Of a stretch of DNA of 64,000 nt, positions 1 through 9,024 are shown in pieces. Under the pieces are notes generated by a model that was not told the DNA's origin, ran no database searches, and worked only from the letters and a program-made list of their open reading frames with translations. The stretch's first letter is position 1. The number at the start of each line of letters is the position of its first letter. The stretch spans positions 1 through 64,000 of the forward strand of contig NZ_BSTN01000009.1 of assembly GCF_030269545.1 (NCBI RefSeq), read 5' to 3'. The position numbers and the translations under genes are program-made. The DNA comes from Actinomadura sp. NBRC 104425. GTDB taxonomy: Bacteria > Actinomycetota > Actinomycetes > Streptosporangiales > Streptosporangiaceae.

Positions 1-2
1 TG

Positions 3-788
3 GACATGAGCGAGTTCATGGAGAAGCACACCGTCTCGCGGCTGTTCGGCTCCCCGCCCGGCTACGTCGGGTACGAGGAGGGCGGCCAGCTCACCGAGAA
101 GGTGCGGCGCAAGCCGTTCTCGGTGGTCCTGTTCGACGAGATCGAAAAGGCCCACGGCGACATCTTCAACAGCCTGCTGCAGATTCTCGAAGAGGGGCGC
201 CTCACCGACGCCCAGGGCCGCGTCGTCGATTTCAAGAACACCGTCATCATCATGACGACCAACCTGGGCACCCGGGACATCTCCAAGGGCGTCTCGGTCG
301 GATTCGCCCGCCAGGGCGACGACGAGGGGTCGTACAACCGGATGAAGGCGAAGGTGCAGGAGGAGCTCAAGCAGCACTTCCGGCCGGAATTCCTCAACCG
401 CGTCGACGACATCGTGGTGTTCCACCAGCTGACCCCCAAGGAGATCATCCAGATCGTGGACCTGATGATCGCCAAGGTGGACGAGCGGCTGCGCGACCGC
501 GACATGGGCATCGAGCTGCGGCCCGAGGCCAAGGAACTGCTGGCCGAGCGCGGCTACGACCCGCTGCTCGGTGCGCGTCCGCTGCGCCGCACGATCCAGC
601 GGGAGATCGAGGACGCGCTGTCGGAGAAAATCCTGTACGGCGAGCTGCGGGCCGGGCAGATCGTGATCGTCGGTACCGAGGGCGAGGGCGAGGACGCCAC
701 GTTCACCTTCCGGGGTGTGCCCAAGCCGACCGGCGTGCCCGACAGCCCGCCGCCGATCGAGGGCGCGGTCAACTTCAACAAGGACTGA
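3..788 (+). CDS. clpC: ATP-dependent Clp protease ATPase subunit ClpC, C-terminal part
   Basis: This is the end of a Hsp100/ClpC unfoldase, the hexameric AAA+ partner of the ClpP protease that unfolds cytoplasmic proteins for degradation. The gene is cut by the left window edge, so only about 261 residues of the second ATPase module (D2) and its tail are visible. Seen directly: the pore-loop motif GSPPGYVGYEEGG, the Walker B segment VVLFDEIEKAH, the sensor-1 region IIMTTNLG, and the sensor-2 motif GARPLRR near the end, followed by a Pro/Asp-rich tail. Established knowledge: this order is diagnostic of the ClpC/ClpB D2 domain; the short C-terminal extension without a ClpB-type ending favours ClpC. 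A strong hairpin lies 30 bp downstream, so transcription probably stops here. Confidence 0.95.
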   Translation, partial: DMSEFMEKHTVSRLFGSPPGYVGYEEGGQLTEKVRRKPFSVVLFDEIEKAHGDIFNSLLQILEEGRLTDAQGRVVDFKNTVIIMTTNLGTRDISKGVSVGFARQGDDEGSYNRMKAKVQEELKQHFRPEFLNRVDDIVVFHQLTPKEIIQIVDLMIAKVDERLRDRDMGIELRPEAKELLAERGYDPLLGARPLRRTIQREIEDALSEKILYGELRAGQIVIVGTEGEGEDATFTFRGVPKPTGVPDSPPPIEGAVNFNKD

Positions 789-817
789 CGTCCGAGAGCG
801 TCGTTCCCGGGCCACCC

Positions 818-862
818 GGAAAGGGCCCGCATCGTGCCGGCCGCACGATGCGGGCCCTTTCC
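818..862 (+). terminator. intrinsic terminator-type hairpin after clpC
   Basis: A perfect 20-bp inverted repeat (arm GGAAAGGGCCCGCATCGTGC) with a five-base loop begins 30 bp after the clpC stop. There is no long T tract, as is usual in high-GC actinomycetes. Confidence 0.85.
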
Positions 863-1105
863 GCGTCCCGCCGCCCGCGGCGGGCCGATTGATACGTTCC
901 ACAAAGGCATTCACGTGCGGAGATCACCGTGCGCAGCGATTCCGTGACGATCTTGCAGCGGAACATTCCGGAACGCTCCACGGCGTTTTCCGCATGGCGC
1001 GGATGATCTCGGCGCGGCAGCGGACTAGGATTGGCCGGCGCACGAGAATCTCAGATCGGCGATTCCGGCCGGGTGCGCGCGGGTGGCCGGGGGTCGAGGA
1101 GCACG

Positions 1106-2008
1106 ATGACCATGGCCCAGTCCGCGGCCGACCGGCCGGTGAGTCCCCTGTCGGCGTCCTCTCGCGGCGGCCCCACGGTGCTGCGCGTGCAGCTCGGCGC
1201 GCAACTGCGCCGCCTCCGCGAGACCGCCGGCATCAGCCGCGAGGAGGCCGCGTACGCGATCCGCGCGTCGGTGTCGAAGATGTGCCGTCTGGAACTCGGC
1301 CGGGTCGGTTTCAAGGAGCGCGACGTGGCCGACCTGCTGACCATGTACGGGGTGGTCGACGACGCCGAGCGGGCGGGGCTGCTGTCGCTGGCGCAGCGCG
1401 CCAACGAGCCGCAGTGGTGGCAGCCGTACGGCGACATCATGCCGAGCTGGTTCGAGCAGTACGTGGGCCTGGAGGAGGCCGCAGTGCGGCTGCGCACGTA
1501 CGCGACGCAGTTCGTGCCGGGCCTGCTGCAGACCGCGGACTACGCCCGCGCCGTGGCGCGGATGCGCCATCCGCACGCCTCCAGGGAGGAGCTGGAGCGC
1601 CGCGTCGGCCTGGAGATGGCGCGGCAGCGGCTGCTGACCCGGCCGGACGCGCCCAAGCTGTGGACGGTGATCGACGAGGCGGCGCTGCGGCGGCGCCTGG
1701 GCGGCGCCGCGGTGCTGCGCGGCCAGCTCGAACACCTGCTTGAGGTGAGCGCGCTGCCGAGCGTCACCGTGCAGATCCTGCCGTTCGACCGGGGGGTGAG
1801 CGCGCCGGGCGGCCCGTTCACCATCCTGCGCTTCCAGGAGCCGGACGTGCCCGACGTGGTGTACCTGGAGCAGCTCGACAATGCCGCCTACCTGGAGCGG
1901 CGCGCCGACCTGGACACCTACGGCCGCACCATGGACACGCTGTGCGCACAGGCGTGCGTCCCGGGCGAGACCGCGGCACTGATCGAGGGCATCCTCGCCG
2001 AACTGTGA
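1106..2008 (+). CDS. XRE-family regulator with DUF5753 (Scr1-type) domain
   Basis: A 300-residue DNA-binding regulator of the actinomycete-specific XRE/DUF5753 type. Residues about 25-85 form a Cro/C1-type helix-turn-helix (LRRLRETAGISREEAA and the following recognition helix). The rest is a DUF5753 domain with its hallmark FVPGLLQTADYARA and VTVQILPF segments. The ATG at 1106 is chosen because GAGGAG lies 5 bases upstream; an in-frame TTG at 1031 lacks such a site. Family knowledge: these proteins are usually encoded beside a DUF397 gene and act in development or toxin-antitoxin-like pairs. Here no DUF397 partner is visible next to it, in contrast to the second copy at 61256. The target genes are unknown. 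Confidence 0.88.
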   Translation: MTMAQSAADRPVSPLSASSRGGPTVLRVQLGAQLRRLRETAGISREEAAYAIRASVSKMCRLELGRVGFKERDVADLLTMYGVVDDAERAGLLSLAQRANEPQWWQPYGDIMPSWFEQYVGLEEAAVRLRTYATQFVPGLLQTADYARAVARMRHPHASREELERRVGLEMARQRLLTRPDAPKLWTVIDEAALRRRLGGAAVLRGQLEHLLEVSALPSVTVQILPFDRGVSAPGGPFTILRFQEPDVPDVVYLEQLDNAAYLERRADLDTYGRTMDTLCAQACVPGETAALIEGILAEL

Positions 2009-2140
2009 CCCGCGCGGCCGTCGCAGCCACCGGGCTCCGGCGGCCCGCCGCGCCCGCCGGCCGGGCACGAGCACCGACCCCGCTGAGATGATCTTCGCTG
2101 TTCAGACTGCGGTCGCAATCACAGGGGCCCCTCTGGCGAC

Positions 2141-2159
2141 TAAGGCAAGCCTTAGCTAA
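2141..2159 (+). promoter_or_regulatory. IdeR/DmdR1-type iron box upstream of efeO
   Basis: The 19-mer TAAGGCAAGCCTTAGCTAA contains the near-perfect inverted repeat CTAAGGC-AA-GCCTTAG (first base at 2140). It matches the published IdeR/DmdR iron-box consensus TTAGGTTAGGCTAACCTAA at 13 of 19 positions by my count. It lies 67 bp upstream of the efeO start, where an iron-loaded repressor would block transcription. Seen: the palindrome and its position. Inferred: IdeR/DmdR1 as the binding protein. Confidence 0.72.
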
Positions 2160-2226
2160 ATTGAGTCGGCCCCCTGGTCCGACGAGGAAGACTCGACGAC
2201 CAACACAACCCCCTTTGGAGCCGACC

Positions 2227-3375
2227 ATGAGAGCCGTCCCTCTCCCCCGCGGCGCGGCGGTGGCCGTCACCGCCGCCGTCGCCCTCGTCTACGTTTCCGG
2301 CTGCGCGGAGAAGGACGGCGGAGGCGGCGGGTCGGACGCGATCCAGGTGACCGCGAGCGACAGCGAGTGCAAGGTGTCGCGCACCGAGTTCCCGGCCGGG
2401 CACGTCAGGCTGGCGGTGCGCAACACCGGCTCCAAGGTCACCGAGGTCTACGTCTACGCGCCCGGCGACCGGATCGTCACCGAGCGGGAGAACATCGGGC
2501 CGGGCACCCGGGCCGAGATCACCGCGGAGGTGAAGGCCGGGTCGTACGAGATCGCCTGCAAGCCCGGTATGAAGGGCGACGGCATCCGGCAGAAGGTGAC
2601 CGCGACCGGTCAGGGCGCGCCCCGTCCGAACGATCCGCGTTTGGATCGTGCCATCGCCGCCTACCGCAAGTACGTCCAGGCGCAGGCCGACGAAACACTG
2701 CCCAAGGCGGAGAAGTTCGCCGCCGCCGTCAAGGCGGGTGACGTGGCGGAGGCCAAGAAGACCTACGCGCAGTCCCGGATCGGCTGGGAGCGCACCGAGC
2801 CGGTCGCCGAGTCGTTCGGCGACATCGACCCCAAGGTCGACGTGCGCGAGGACGGCCTCGAACAGGGCCAGACCTGGACCGGCTGGCACCGCCTGGAGAA
2901 GGCGCTGTGGCGCGACAGCAGGATCGGCGAGGAGGACAAGAAGCTCGCCGACCGGCTCATCACCGACCTGAAGGACTGGCAGAAGCGGGTCGGCACCGCC
3001 GACATCACCGCGACCGGCATGGCCAACGGCGCCAAGGAGCTGCTCGACGAGGTCGCCACCGGCAAGGTGACCGGTGAGGAGGAGCGCTACAGCCACACCG
3101 ACCTGGTGGACTTCCACGCCAACGTGGAGGGCGCCCAGAAGTCCTACGAGCTGCTCAAGCCGGTGGTGTCCGAGAAGGACCCGGCGCTGGCCAAGGAGCT
3201 GGACGGGCGGTTCGCCGACCTGTTCGACCTGCTGGACGAGCACCGCGACAAGGGCTCCCCCGACGGGTTCGTCTCCTATGACACCGTCGGCAAGGACGAC
3301 CGCAAGAAGCTGTCGGACGGCGTCAACGCACTGGCCGAGCCGCTGTCCAAGCTCGCCGCCGCCGTCGCCAAGTGA
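2227..3375 (+). CDS. efeO: iron uptake system lipoprotein EfeO (cupredoxin plus M75 domain)
   Basis: Periplasmic-face iron-binding component of the EfeUOB (ferrous/ferric iron) import system, 382 residues. The N-terminus is a lipoprotein signal with the lipobox VSGC (Cys26), so the protein should be anchored outside the membrane. Residues about 38-120 look like the cupredoxin-type domain (SECKVSRTEFPAGHVRLAVRN segment split over two strands, later YEIACKPGMKG). Residues about 135-380 form the imelysin-like peptidase M75 domain with the metal-binding segment GWHRLEKALW. The ATG at 2227 has GGAG six bases upstream. It is the first gene of an efeO-efeB-efeU operon with a 12-bp gap to efeB and sits behind a candidate iron box, which implies induction under iron starvation. 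Confidence 0.93.
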   Translation: MRAVPLPRGAAVAVTAAVALVYVSGCAEKDGGGGGSDAIQVTASDSECKVSRTEFPAGHVRLAVRNTGSKVTEVYVYAPGDRIVTERENIGPGTRAEITAEVKAGSYEIACKPGMKGDGIRQKVTATGQGAPRPNDPRLDRAIAAYRKYVQAQADETLPKAEKFAAAVKAGDVAEAKKTYAQSRIGWERTEPVAESFGDIDPKVDVREDGLEQGQTWTGWHRLEKALWRDSRIGEEDKKLADRLITDLKDWQKRVGTADITATGMANGAKELLDEVATGKVTGEEERYSHTDLVDFHANVEGAQKSYELLKPVVSEKDPALAKELDGRFADLFDLLDEHRDKGSPDGFVSYDTVGKDDRKKLSDGVNALAEPLSKLAAAVAK

Positions 3376-3387
3376 AAGGCGGGTCCG

Positions 3388-4647
3388 ATGAACGCTGACT
3401 CCGCGGCCGCTGCCGTGAAGGTCTCGCGGCGCAGGCTGCTTCGGTGGGGCGGCGCGGGCCTGGCGCTCGGCGCGACCGCGGCCGGCGGCGCCGCGGCGGC
3501 CGCGGTCGGTATGAGCGGCGACTCCGGGCCGCAGACCGGGGACGCGGTGCCGTTCTACGGGCCGCACCAGGCCGGCATCGCCACGCCCGTGCAGGACCGC
3601 CTGCACTTCGCCGCCTTCGACGTCACCACCGGCGACCGCGACGCGCTGGCGTCCCTGCTCAAGGAGTGGACGCGGGCGGCGGCGCGGATGACCGCCGGGC
3701 ATCCGGTCGGCGAGGGCGCGGTCGGCGGCCTGCCCGAGGCCCCGCCGGACGACACCGGCGAGGCCCTCGGTCTCAGACCGTCCCGCCTCACCCTCACCGT
3801 CGGGTTCGGCCCGACCCTGTTCACCAAGGACGGCGAGGACCGGTTCGGCCTGGCGGCCCGCCGCCCGCCCGCGCTGGTCGATCTCCCGTCCTTCCCCGGC
3901 GACGCCCTGGACCCGGCGCGCAGCGGCGGCGACCTGTGCGTGCAGGCGTGTGCCGACGACCCCCAGGTGGCGGTGCACGCGATCCGCAACCTGGCGCGGA
4001 TCGGGTTCGGCAAGGTGTCGGTGCGCTGGTCGCAGCTGGGGTTCGGCAAGACGTCGTCCACCACGCCGAACGCGCAGACCCCGCGCAACCTGATGGGGTT
4101 CAAGGACGGCACCCGCAACATCTCCGGCACCGACACCGCCGCGCTGGACGAACACGTGTGGGTGCAGCCGCAGGACGGCCCGCCGTGGATGGTCGGCGGC
4201 TCGTACCTGGTGGCGCGCCGGATCGCGATGAACATCGAGACCTGGGACCGCGCCCCGCTGAAGGAGCAGGAGGACATCTTCGGCCGCACCAAGGGCGAGG
4301 GCGCGCCCTACGGCCGCGAACGCGAGCACGACGAGCCGGACCTGGCCGCCATGCCCGCCGACGCGCACGTGCGGCTGGCCCATCCCGACAGCAACGGCGG
4401 CGCCCGGATCCTGCGCCGCGGCTACTCCTACACCGACGGCACCGACGGGCTGGGACGGCTGGACGCCGGGCTGTTCTTCCTGGCCTACCAGCGCGACATC
4501 CGCCGCGGCTTCCTGCCGGTGCAGACGCGCCTGGCGCGTAGTGACGCCCTGAACGAGTACATCCGCCATGTCGGCTCGGCGGTCTTCGCGATCCCGCCGG
4601 GGGTCCGGGACGCGTCCGACTGGTGGGGCAAGGAGCTGTTCGCCTGA
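3388..4647 (+). CDS. efeB: deferrochelatase/DyP-type peroxidase EfeB, Tat-exported
   Basis: Heme-dependent DyP-type peroxidase of the EfeUOB system, 419 residues. In the known system it is thought to oxidise ferrous iron or help release iron from heme for uptake. The N-terminus carries a twin-arginine signal (VSRRRLLRWGGAG followed by an Ala-rich hydrophobic stretch). The DyP signature GFKDGTRN lies at about residues 237-244, and the proximal heme-ligand region VRLAHPDSN with the downstream arginine segment ILRRGYSY is present. The stop codon overlaps the efeU start by one base (TGATG), so the two genes are translationally coupled. Length and motifs are normal for the family. Confidence 0.94.
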   Translation: MNADSAAAAVKVSRRRLLRWGGAGLALGATAAGGAAAAAVGMSGDSGPQTGDAVPFYGPHQAGIATPVQDRLHFAAFDVTTGDRDALASLLKEWTRAAARMTAGHPVGEGAVGGLPEAPPDDTGEALGLRPSRLTLTVGFGPTLFTKDGEDRFGLAARRPPALVDLPSFPGDALDPARSGGDLCVQACADDPQVAVHAIRNLARIGFGKVSVRWSQLGFGKTSSTTPNAQTPRNLMGFKDGTRNISGTDTAALDEHVWVQPQDGPPWMVGGSYLVARRIAMNIETWDRAPLKEQEDIFGRTKGEGAPYGREREHDEPDLAAMPADAHVRLAHPDSNGGARILRRGYSYTDGTDGLGRLDAGLFFLAYQRDIRRGFLPVQTRLARSDALNEYIRHVGSAVFAIPPGVRDASDWWGKELFA

Positions 4648-5501
4648 TGTTCGCCAACTACCTGATCGGGCTGCGCGAGGGCCTGGAGGCCAGCCTGATC
4701 GTGTGCATCCTGGTCGCCTACCTGGTCAAAACGGGGCGGCGGGACGCGCTGCGCCCCATCTGGACGGGCGTGGCGATCGCGGTCGGCATCGCGCTGGCGT
4801 TCGGCGCGGTGCTGCAGTACGGCTCGACCACGCTGACGTTCGAGGCGCAGGAGTTCCTCGGCGGCACCCTGTCGATCATCGCGGTGGGGCTGGTCACCTG
4901 GATGGTGTTCTGGATGCGCCGCACCGCCCGGCACCTGCGCTCCGAACTGCACGGCAAGCTGGACCAGGCGCTGGTCATGGGCACCGGCGCGCTGGTGGTG
5001 ACGGCGTTCCTGGCGGTGGGCCGGGAGGGCCTGGAGACCGCGCTGTTCATCTGGTCGGCGGTGCAGGCCACCGGCGACGGGGCGCGGCCGCTGACCGGCG
5101 CGCTGCTCGGCCTGGCCACGGCCGTGCTGCTGGGCTGGCTGTTCTACCGCGGCACGGTGAAGATCAACCTGGCCCGGTTCTTCACCTGGACGGGCGCGAT
5201 GCTGGTGGTCGTGGCGGCCGGGGTGCTGGCCTACGGGTTCCACGACCTGCAGGAGGCGCGGTTCCTGCCGGGCCTTGGCACCCTGGCGTTCGACGTCAGC
5301 GACGCGATTCCGCCGGGCAGCTGGTACGGCACGCTGCTCAAGGGCACGATCAACTTCCAGCCGGATCCGACCGTGCTGCAGGTCGTGGTGTGGCTGCTGT
5401 ACCTGGTGCCGGTACTGACGCTGTTCCTGCTGCCGGGCGGGTTCGGGCGGCCCGCCCGGACGCGGGCCGCCCCGGCCGACCGGGCCGGGCCGTCCGCCTG
5501 A
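4647..5501 (+). CDS. efeU: iron permease EfeU (FTR1 family)
   Basis: Inner-membrane iron permease of the OFeT/FTR1 family, 284 residues with about seven hydrophobic segments. Both iron-binding REGLE motifs are visible: LREGLEAS at residues 9-16 and GREGLETA starting near residue 125. The ATG at 4647 overlaps the efeB stop; an upstream in-frame GTG inside efeB (4623) is less likely. The gene order efeO-efeB-efeU differs from the enterobacterial efeU-efeO-efeB order. The gene ends directly against the stop of the oppositely oriented transketolase gene, with no spacer. Confidence 0.93.
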   Translation: MFANYLIGLREGLEASLIVCILVAYLVKTGRRDALRPIWTGVAIAVGIALAFGAVLQYGSTTLTFEAQEFLGGTLSIIAVGLVTWMVFWMRRTARHLRSELHGKLDQALVMGTGALVVTAFLAVGREGLETALFIWSAVQATGDGARPLTGALLGLATAVLLGWLFYRGTVKINLARFFTWTGAMLVVVAAGVLAYGFHDLQEARFLPGLGTLAFDVSDAIPPGSWYGTLLKGTINFQPDPTVLQVVVWLLYLVPVLTLFLLPGGFGRPARTRAAPADRAGPSA

Positions 5502-7511
5502 TCAGCGGCCGCGCCGGGCGCGGGCGATCGAGCGGCGTGCGGCGGCGACCACGGCGTCTGCCGTGACGCCGAGCTCGGCGAGCACCCGGTCGCCCGGCCC
5601 GGACATGCCGAACCGCTCGACCGACACGGCCTCGCCGTGGGTGCCGAGGTAGCGCCACCAGCCCTGGGCGACGCCCGCCTCCACGCTGACCCGGGCGGGC
5701 ACGTCGGGCGGCAGGACGGCGTCGCGGTACGCCTCGTCCTGCTCGGCGAACCACTCCAGGCACGGCATCGACACCACGCGGGCGGAGATCCCGTCGGCGG
5801 CCAGCCGGGCGCGGGCCTCGACGGCGAGCGCCACCTCCGACCCCGTCGCCATGATCAGCACGTCGGGGGACGGGGCGTCGGCCAGCACGTATCCGCCGCG
5901 CGCCACGTCGGCCGCCACGTCCCGTCCGGTGTGGTCGAGGGCGGGGGCGGGGTGGCGGCCGAGCGCGAACGCCACCGGCCGGTCGGCCCGCTCCAGTACG
6001 CGCCGCCAGGCGGCGACGGTCTCGGCCGCGTCCGCCGGGCGCACCACGTCCAACCCCGGCACGGCGCGCAGCCCCCACAGCTGCTCGACGGGCTGGTGGG
6101 TGGGTCCGTCCTCGCCGACCGAGACCGAGTCGTGGGTGAACGCCAGCGCGACCGGCAGCCGCATCATCGCCGCCAGCCGCAGCGCGGGCCGCAGGTAGTC
6201 GGAGAACGCCAGGTAGGTGGTGCCGAACGGGCGGAACCCGCCGTGCAGGGCGATGCCGTTGAGGACCGCGGCCATGGCGTGTTCGCGGATGCCGAAGTGC
6301 AGCGCCGTCCCCGCCGGGTCGGCGGCGGAGAACGGGCGGCGGCCGGGGAAGGCGACGTTGGTCGATTCCGACAGGTCGGCCGAGCCGCCCCAGATCTGGG
6401 GCAGGTGCTCGGTGAGCGCGGCGAGCACGGCCCCGCCCGCCTTGCGGGTCGGCTGGGGGCCGCCGCCCGGCGCCGGGAGCAGGTCCGCCCAGTCGGCGGG
6501 GAGGGTTCCGGTGGCCAGCCGTTCGTCCAGGTCGGCCAGGTCGGGGGGCGCGGCGGCGCGCCAGGCGGCGTGGGCCTTGTCCCAGTCGGCGTGCAGGCGG
6601 GCGCCGCGTTCCAGTGCCGCCCGCGTGTGGTCCAGGACGTGCTCGGGGACGGCGAAGGACGCCTGCGGGTCCATGCCGAGCAGCCGCTTGACCTCGGCGG
6701 TCTCGTCGGCGCCGAACGGTCCGGCGTGCGCGGCGGAGGTCCCGCCGCGGCTGGGGGCCGGGGCGCCGATCACGGTGCGGACGGCGACCAGGGACGGGCG
6801 GTCGCGTTCGTCCCGCGCCGCCGCCAGCGCGGCCCGCAGCGCGCCCAGGTCGTCGCCGTCGTCCACGACCTGGACGTGCCAGCCGTAGGCGCGGTAGCGG
6901 GCCGGGACGTCCTCGGTGAACGACAGCGACGTGGGGCCGTCGATGCTGATGCCGTTGTCGTCGTACACCACGACCAGCTCGCCGAGGCCGAGCGTGCCCG
7001 CCAGCGAGGACGCCTCGGCGCTGACGCCCTCCTGCAGGTCGCCGTCGCCTGCCACGCACCACACCGTCCGGTCGGCGAACGGGGCGCCGGCCCGCAGCAG
7101 GGCGCGTTCGTGCCGCAGCGCCATCGCCATGCCGACCGCCGTGGCGACGCCCTGGCCGAGCGGGCCGGTGGTCATCTCCACGCCCGCGGTGTGGCCGTAC
7201 TCGGGGTGGCCGGGGGTGCGTGAACCGAACGCGCGGGTTCGGCGCAGGTCGTCGAGGGTGAGGCCGTAGCCGGTCAGGTAGAGCTGGATGTACAGCAGCA
7301 GGCTCGCATGGCCGGCCGACAGCACGAACCTGTCGCGGCCCCGCCAGCCGGGATCGGCGGGGTCGTGCCGCATCATCTCCTGGAACAGCACGTGCGCCAC
7401 CGGCGCCAGCGCCATCGCGGTGCCCGCGTGGCCGTTGCCCTTGGCCTCCACGACGTCCAGCGCCAGCACCCGCGCCACGTCGACCGCCGCCCTGTCCAGG
7501 TCCCGCATCAT
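5502..7511 (-). CDS. tkt: transketolase
   Basis: Thiamine-diphosphate enzyme that moves two-carbon ketol units between sugar phosphates in the pentose phosphate pathway, 669 residues, the normal length. Visible features: the N-terminal substrate region [12 protein letters not shown], the ThDP/Mg-binding segment [18 protein letters not shown], then [10 protein letters not shown], and in the pyrimidine domain [15 protein letters not shown] and [19 protein letters not shown]. The double ATG (7511 and 7508) follows a GAGGGG site; 7511 is used. It lies divergent from a ROK repressor, which in turn lies upstream of a sugar PTS. This suggests an accessory transketolase for a particular pentose or ascorbate-like substrate rather than the housekeeping copy (inference). 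Confidence 0.92.
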   Translation of the reverse strand: MMRDLDRAAVDVARVLALDVVEAKGNGHAGTAMALAPVAHVLFQEMMRHDPADPGWRGRDRFVLSAGHASLLLYIQLYLTGYGLTLDDLRRTRAFGSRTPGHPEYGHTAGVEMTTGPLGQGVATAVGMAMALRHERALLRAGAPFADRTVWCVAGDGDLQEGVSAEASSLAGTLGLGELVVVYDDNGISIDGPTSLSFTEDVPARYRAYGWHVQVVDDGDDLGALRAALAAARDERDRPSLVAVRTVIGAPAPSRGGTSAAHAGPFGADETAEVKRLLGMDPQASFAVPEHVLDHTRAALERGARLHADWDKAHAAWRAAAPPDLADLDERLATGTLPADWADLLPAPGGGPQPTRKAGGAVLAALTEHLPQIWGGSADLSESTNVAFPGRRPFSAADPAGTALHFGIREHAMAAVLNGIALHGGFRPFGTTYLAFSDYLRPALRLAAMMRLPVALAFTHDSVSVGEDGPTHQPVEQLWGLRAVPGLDVVRPADAAETVAAWRRVLERADRPVAFALGRHPAPALDHTGRDVAADVARGGYVLADAPSPDVLIMATGSEVALAVEARARLAADGISARVVSMPCLEWFAEQDEAYRDAVLPPDVPARVSVEAGVAQGWWRYLGTHGEAVSVERFGMSGPGDRVLAELGVTADAVVAAARRSIARARRGR

Positions 7512-7536
7512 CTGCCCCTCCCCGCGCTTCTGTACG

Positions 7537-7567
7537 ACGCTAGACAAACTTATGGTGATTGACAAAC
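7537..7567 (-). promoter_or_regulatory. tkt promoter overlapped by direct repeats (candidate ROK operator)
   Basis: On the minus strand TTGTCA (7565-7560) and TAGCGT (7542-7537) are separated by 17 bases, 25 bases ahead of the tkt start: a good actinobacterial sigma-70-type promoter. The same segment holds two direct repeats GACAAAC at 7543-7549 and 7561-7567, 18 bp apart. One sits in the spacer and one over the -35 box. A repressor bound there would control tkt, and the divergent ROK gene is the obvious candidate (inference). Confidence 0.6.
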
Positions 7568-7584
7568 AAAAGTAACCTGGACGG

Positions 7585-8781
7585 GTGGTCAAGAAGCGAG
7601 CGGCGGTACCGCGCGCCGGTGCCGGGACGTTGCTGACCCTCATCCGCACCGGCCGCGCGAGCACCCGGGCCGACCTGGTCCGGCTGTCGGGTTTCGCCCG
7701 GTCCACCGTGGCGCAGCGGCTGGACGCCCTGCTGGAGGCCGGGCTGATCGTCCCGGCCGGGGACGCGGGCTCCACCGGCGGGCGCCCGCCGGAGACGTTC
7801 GCGTTCAATCGGCACGCCGGGGTGCTGCTGGGCGCCGACATCGGCGGCAGCCACACCCGCGTCGCCGTCACCGACCTCGCCGCGGACGTGCTCGCCGAGA
7901 CCGAGGCCGACCTGGACGTGGCCGACGGCCCCGACGCGGTGCTGTCCTGGGTGACCGAGGCGTTCGCGCGGCTGCTGGCGCGGGTCGGCCGCGAGATTTC
8001 CGACGTGCGCGGCGTCGGCGTGGGCGTGCCGGGGCCGGTGGACGGCACCGGACGGCTGGTCAGCCCGCCGATCATGCCCGACTGGGACGGAGTGTCGGTG
8101 CCCGAGCGGGTGTCCCGCGCCCTGTTCAAGGGCGCCGAGGAGATGGGCGAGGACGTCCCCGTGGTGGTCGACCGGGACGTCAACATCATGGCGCTCGGCG
8201 AGCAGAAGGCGGGCGGGCACGACCATGCGGACATGGTCGTGGTCAAGATCGGCATCGGGATCGGCGCCGGGCTGATCGTGGGCGGCGAGATCTACCGGGG
8301 CGCGCAGGGCGCCGCCGGCGACCTGGGCCATCTGCGCCGCGGCACCGACGAGCCGTGCCGCTGCGACAACCGCGGCTGCCTGGAGGCGACCGCGGGCGGC
8401 TGGGCGATCCGCCGCCGCCTGGTGGAGCTCGGCTACGACGTGCGCACCAGCCAGGACATCGCCCGGCTGGCCCGGCGCGGCGACCACGAGACGGTCCGGC
8501 TGGTGCGCCAGGCGGGGCGGCTGATCGGCGAGGCGCTCGCCGACGTGGTGGGGCTGTTCAACCCGTCCCACATCATCGTCGGCGGCAATCTCGCCGAGGC
8601 CCGCGAGCCGCTGCTGGCCGGGATCCGCGAGGTGGTGTACGAGCGGGCGCAGGTGCTCGCCTCGCGCGACCTGCAGATCGTCCCCACCACGCTCGGCCAC
8701 CGGGCGGGCACCATCGGCGCCGCCCTGCTGGTGCACGAACGCCTCTACGACGCCGACCGCATCAGCGCCGCCCTCGGCTGA
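7585..8781 (+). CDS. ROK-family transcriptional repressor
   Basis: A 398-residue NagC/XylR-type regulator. Residues about 15-65 form a winged helix (STRADLVRLSGFARSTVAQR); from about residue 83 a ROK sugar-kinase fold begins with the nucleotide-site motif GADIGGSHTRVAV. The zinc-binding ROK signature CRCDNRGCLEA is at residues about 258-268. The GTG at 7585 has no convincing ribosome-binding site, so translation may be nearly leaderless. It is divergent from tkt and followed after a terminator by PTS genes. Family knowledge: such proteins sense a sugar or sugar phosphate and release DNA. The likely regulon is tkt and the PTS genes (inference). Confidence 0.9.
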   Translation: MVKKRAAVPRAGAGTLLTLIRTGRASTRADLVRLSGFARSTVAQRLDALLEAGLIVPAGDAGSTGGRPPETFAFNRHAGVLLGADIGGSHTRVAVTDLAADVLAETEADLDVADGPDAVLSWVTEAFARLLARVGREISDVRGVGVGVPGPVDGTGRLVSPPIMPDWDGVSVPERVSRALFKGAEEMGEDVPVVVDRDVNIMALGEQKAGGHDHADMVVVKIGIGIGAGLIVGGEIYRGAQGAAGDLGHLRRGTDEPCRCDNRGCLEATAGGWAIRRRLVELGYDVRTSQDIARLARRGDHETVRLVRQAGRLIGEALADVVGLFNPSHIIVGGNLAEAREPLLAGIREVVYERAQVLASRDLQIVPTTLGHRAGTIGAALLVHERLYDADRISAALG

Positions 8782-8893
8782 CCGAAACCCGTTGCGCGCG
8801 TCCGCGCCGCCGTGCCCGGAGCACCGGTCGCCTGCGCATAACCTGACGGCCGTGTTCGCCCTCTGACCTGGGCGTCCACGGACTGCCGCGGGG

Positions 8894-8939
8894 AGCGCGC
8901 CGCCGCCCCGGACCGCACCCGCCCCGGCGGCGCGCTTTT
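8894..8939 (+). terminator. terminator after the ROK gene
   Basis: An 11-bp stem AGCGCGCCGCC/GGCGGCGCGCT with a 21-base loop is followed directly by TTTT, a canonical arrangement. It separates the ROK gene from the PTS genes. Confidence 0.75.
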
Positions 8940-9024
8940 GACCGCGCACGCTCCGGCTTAGGAATGATGCTGGACATAAGTGCCCTTTGACCTGTTGAAT
9001 GCCGCCGAAGGAGGACAACGCGCA

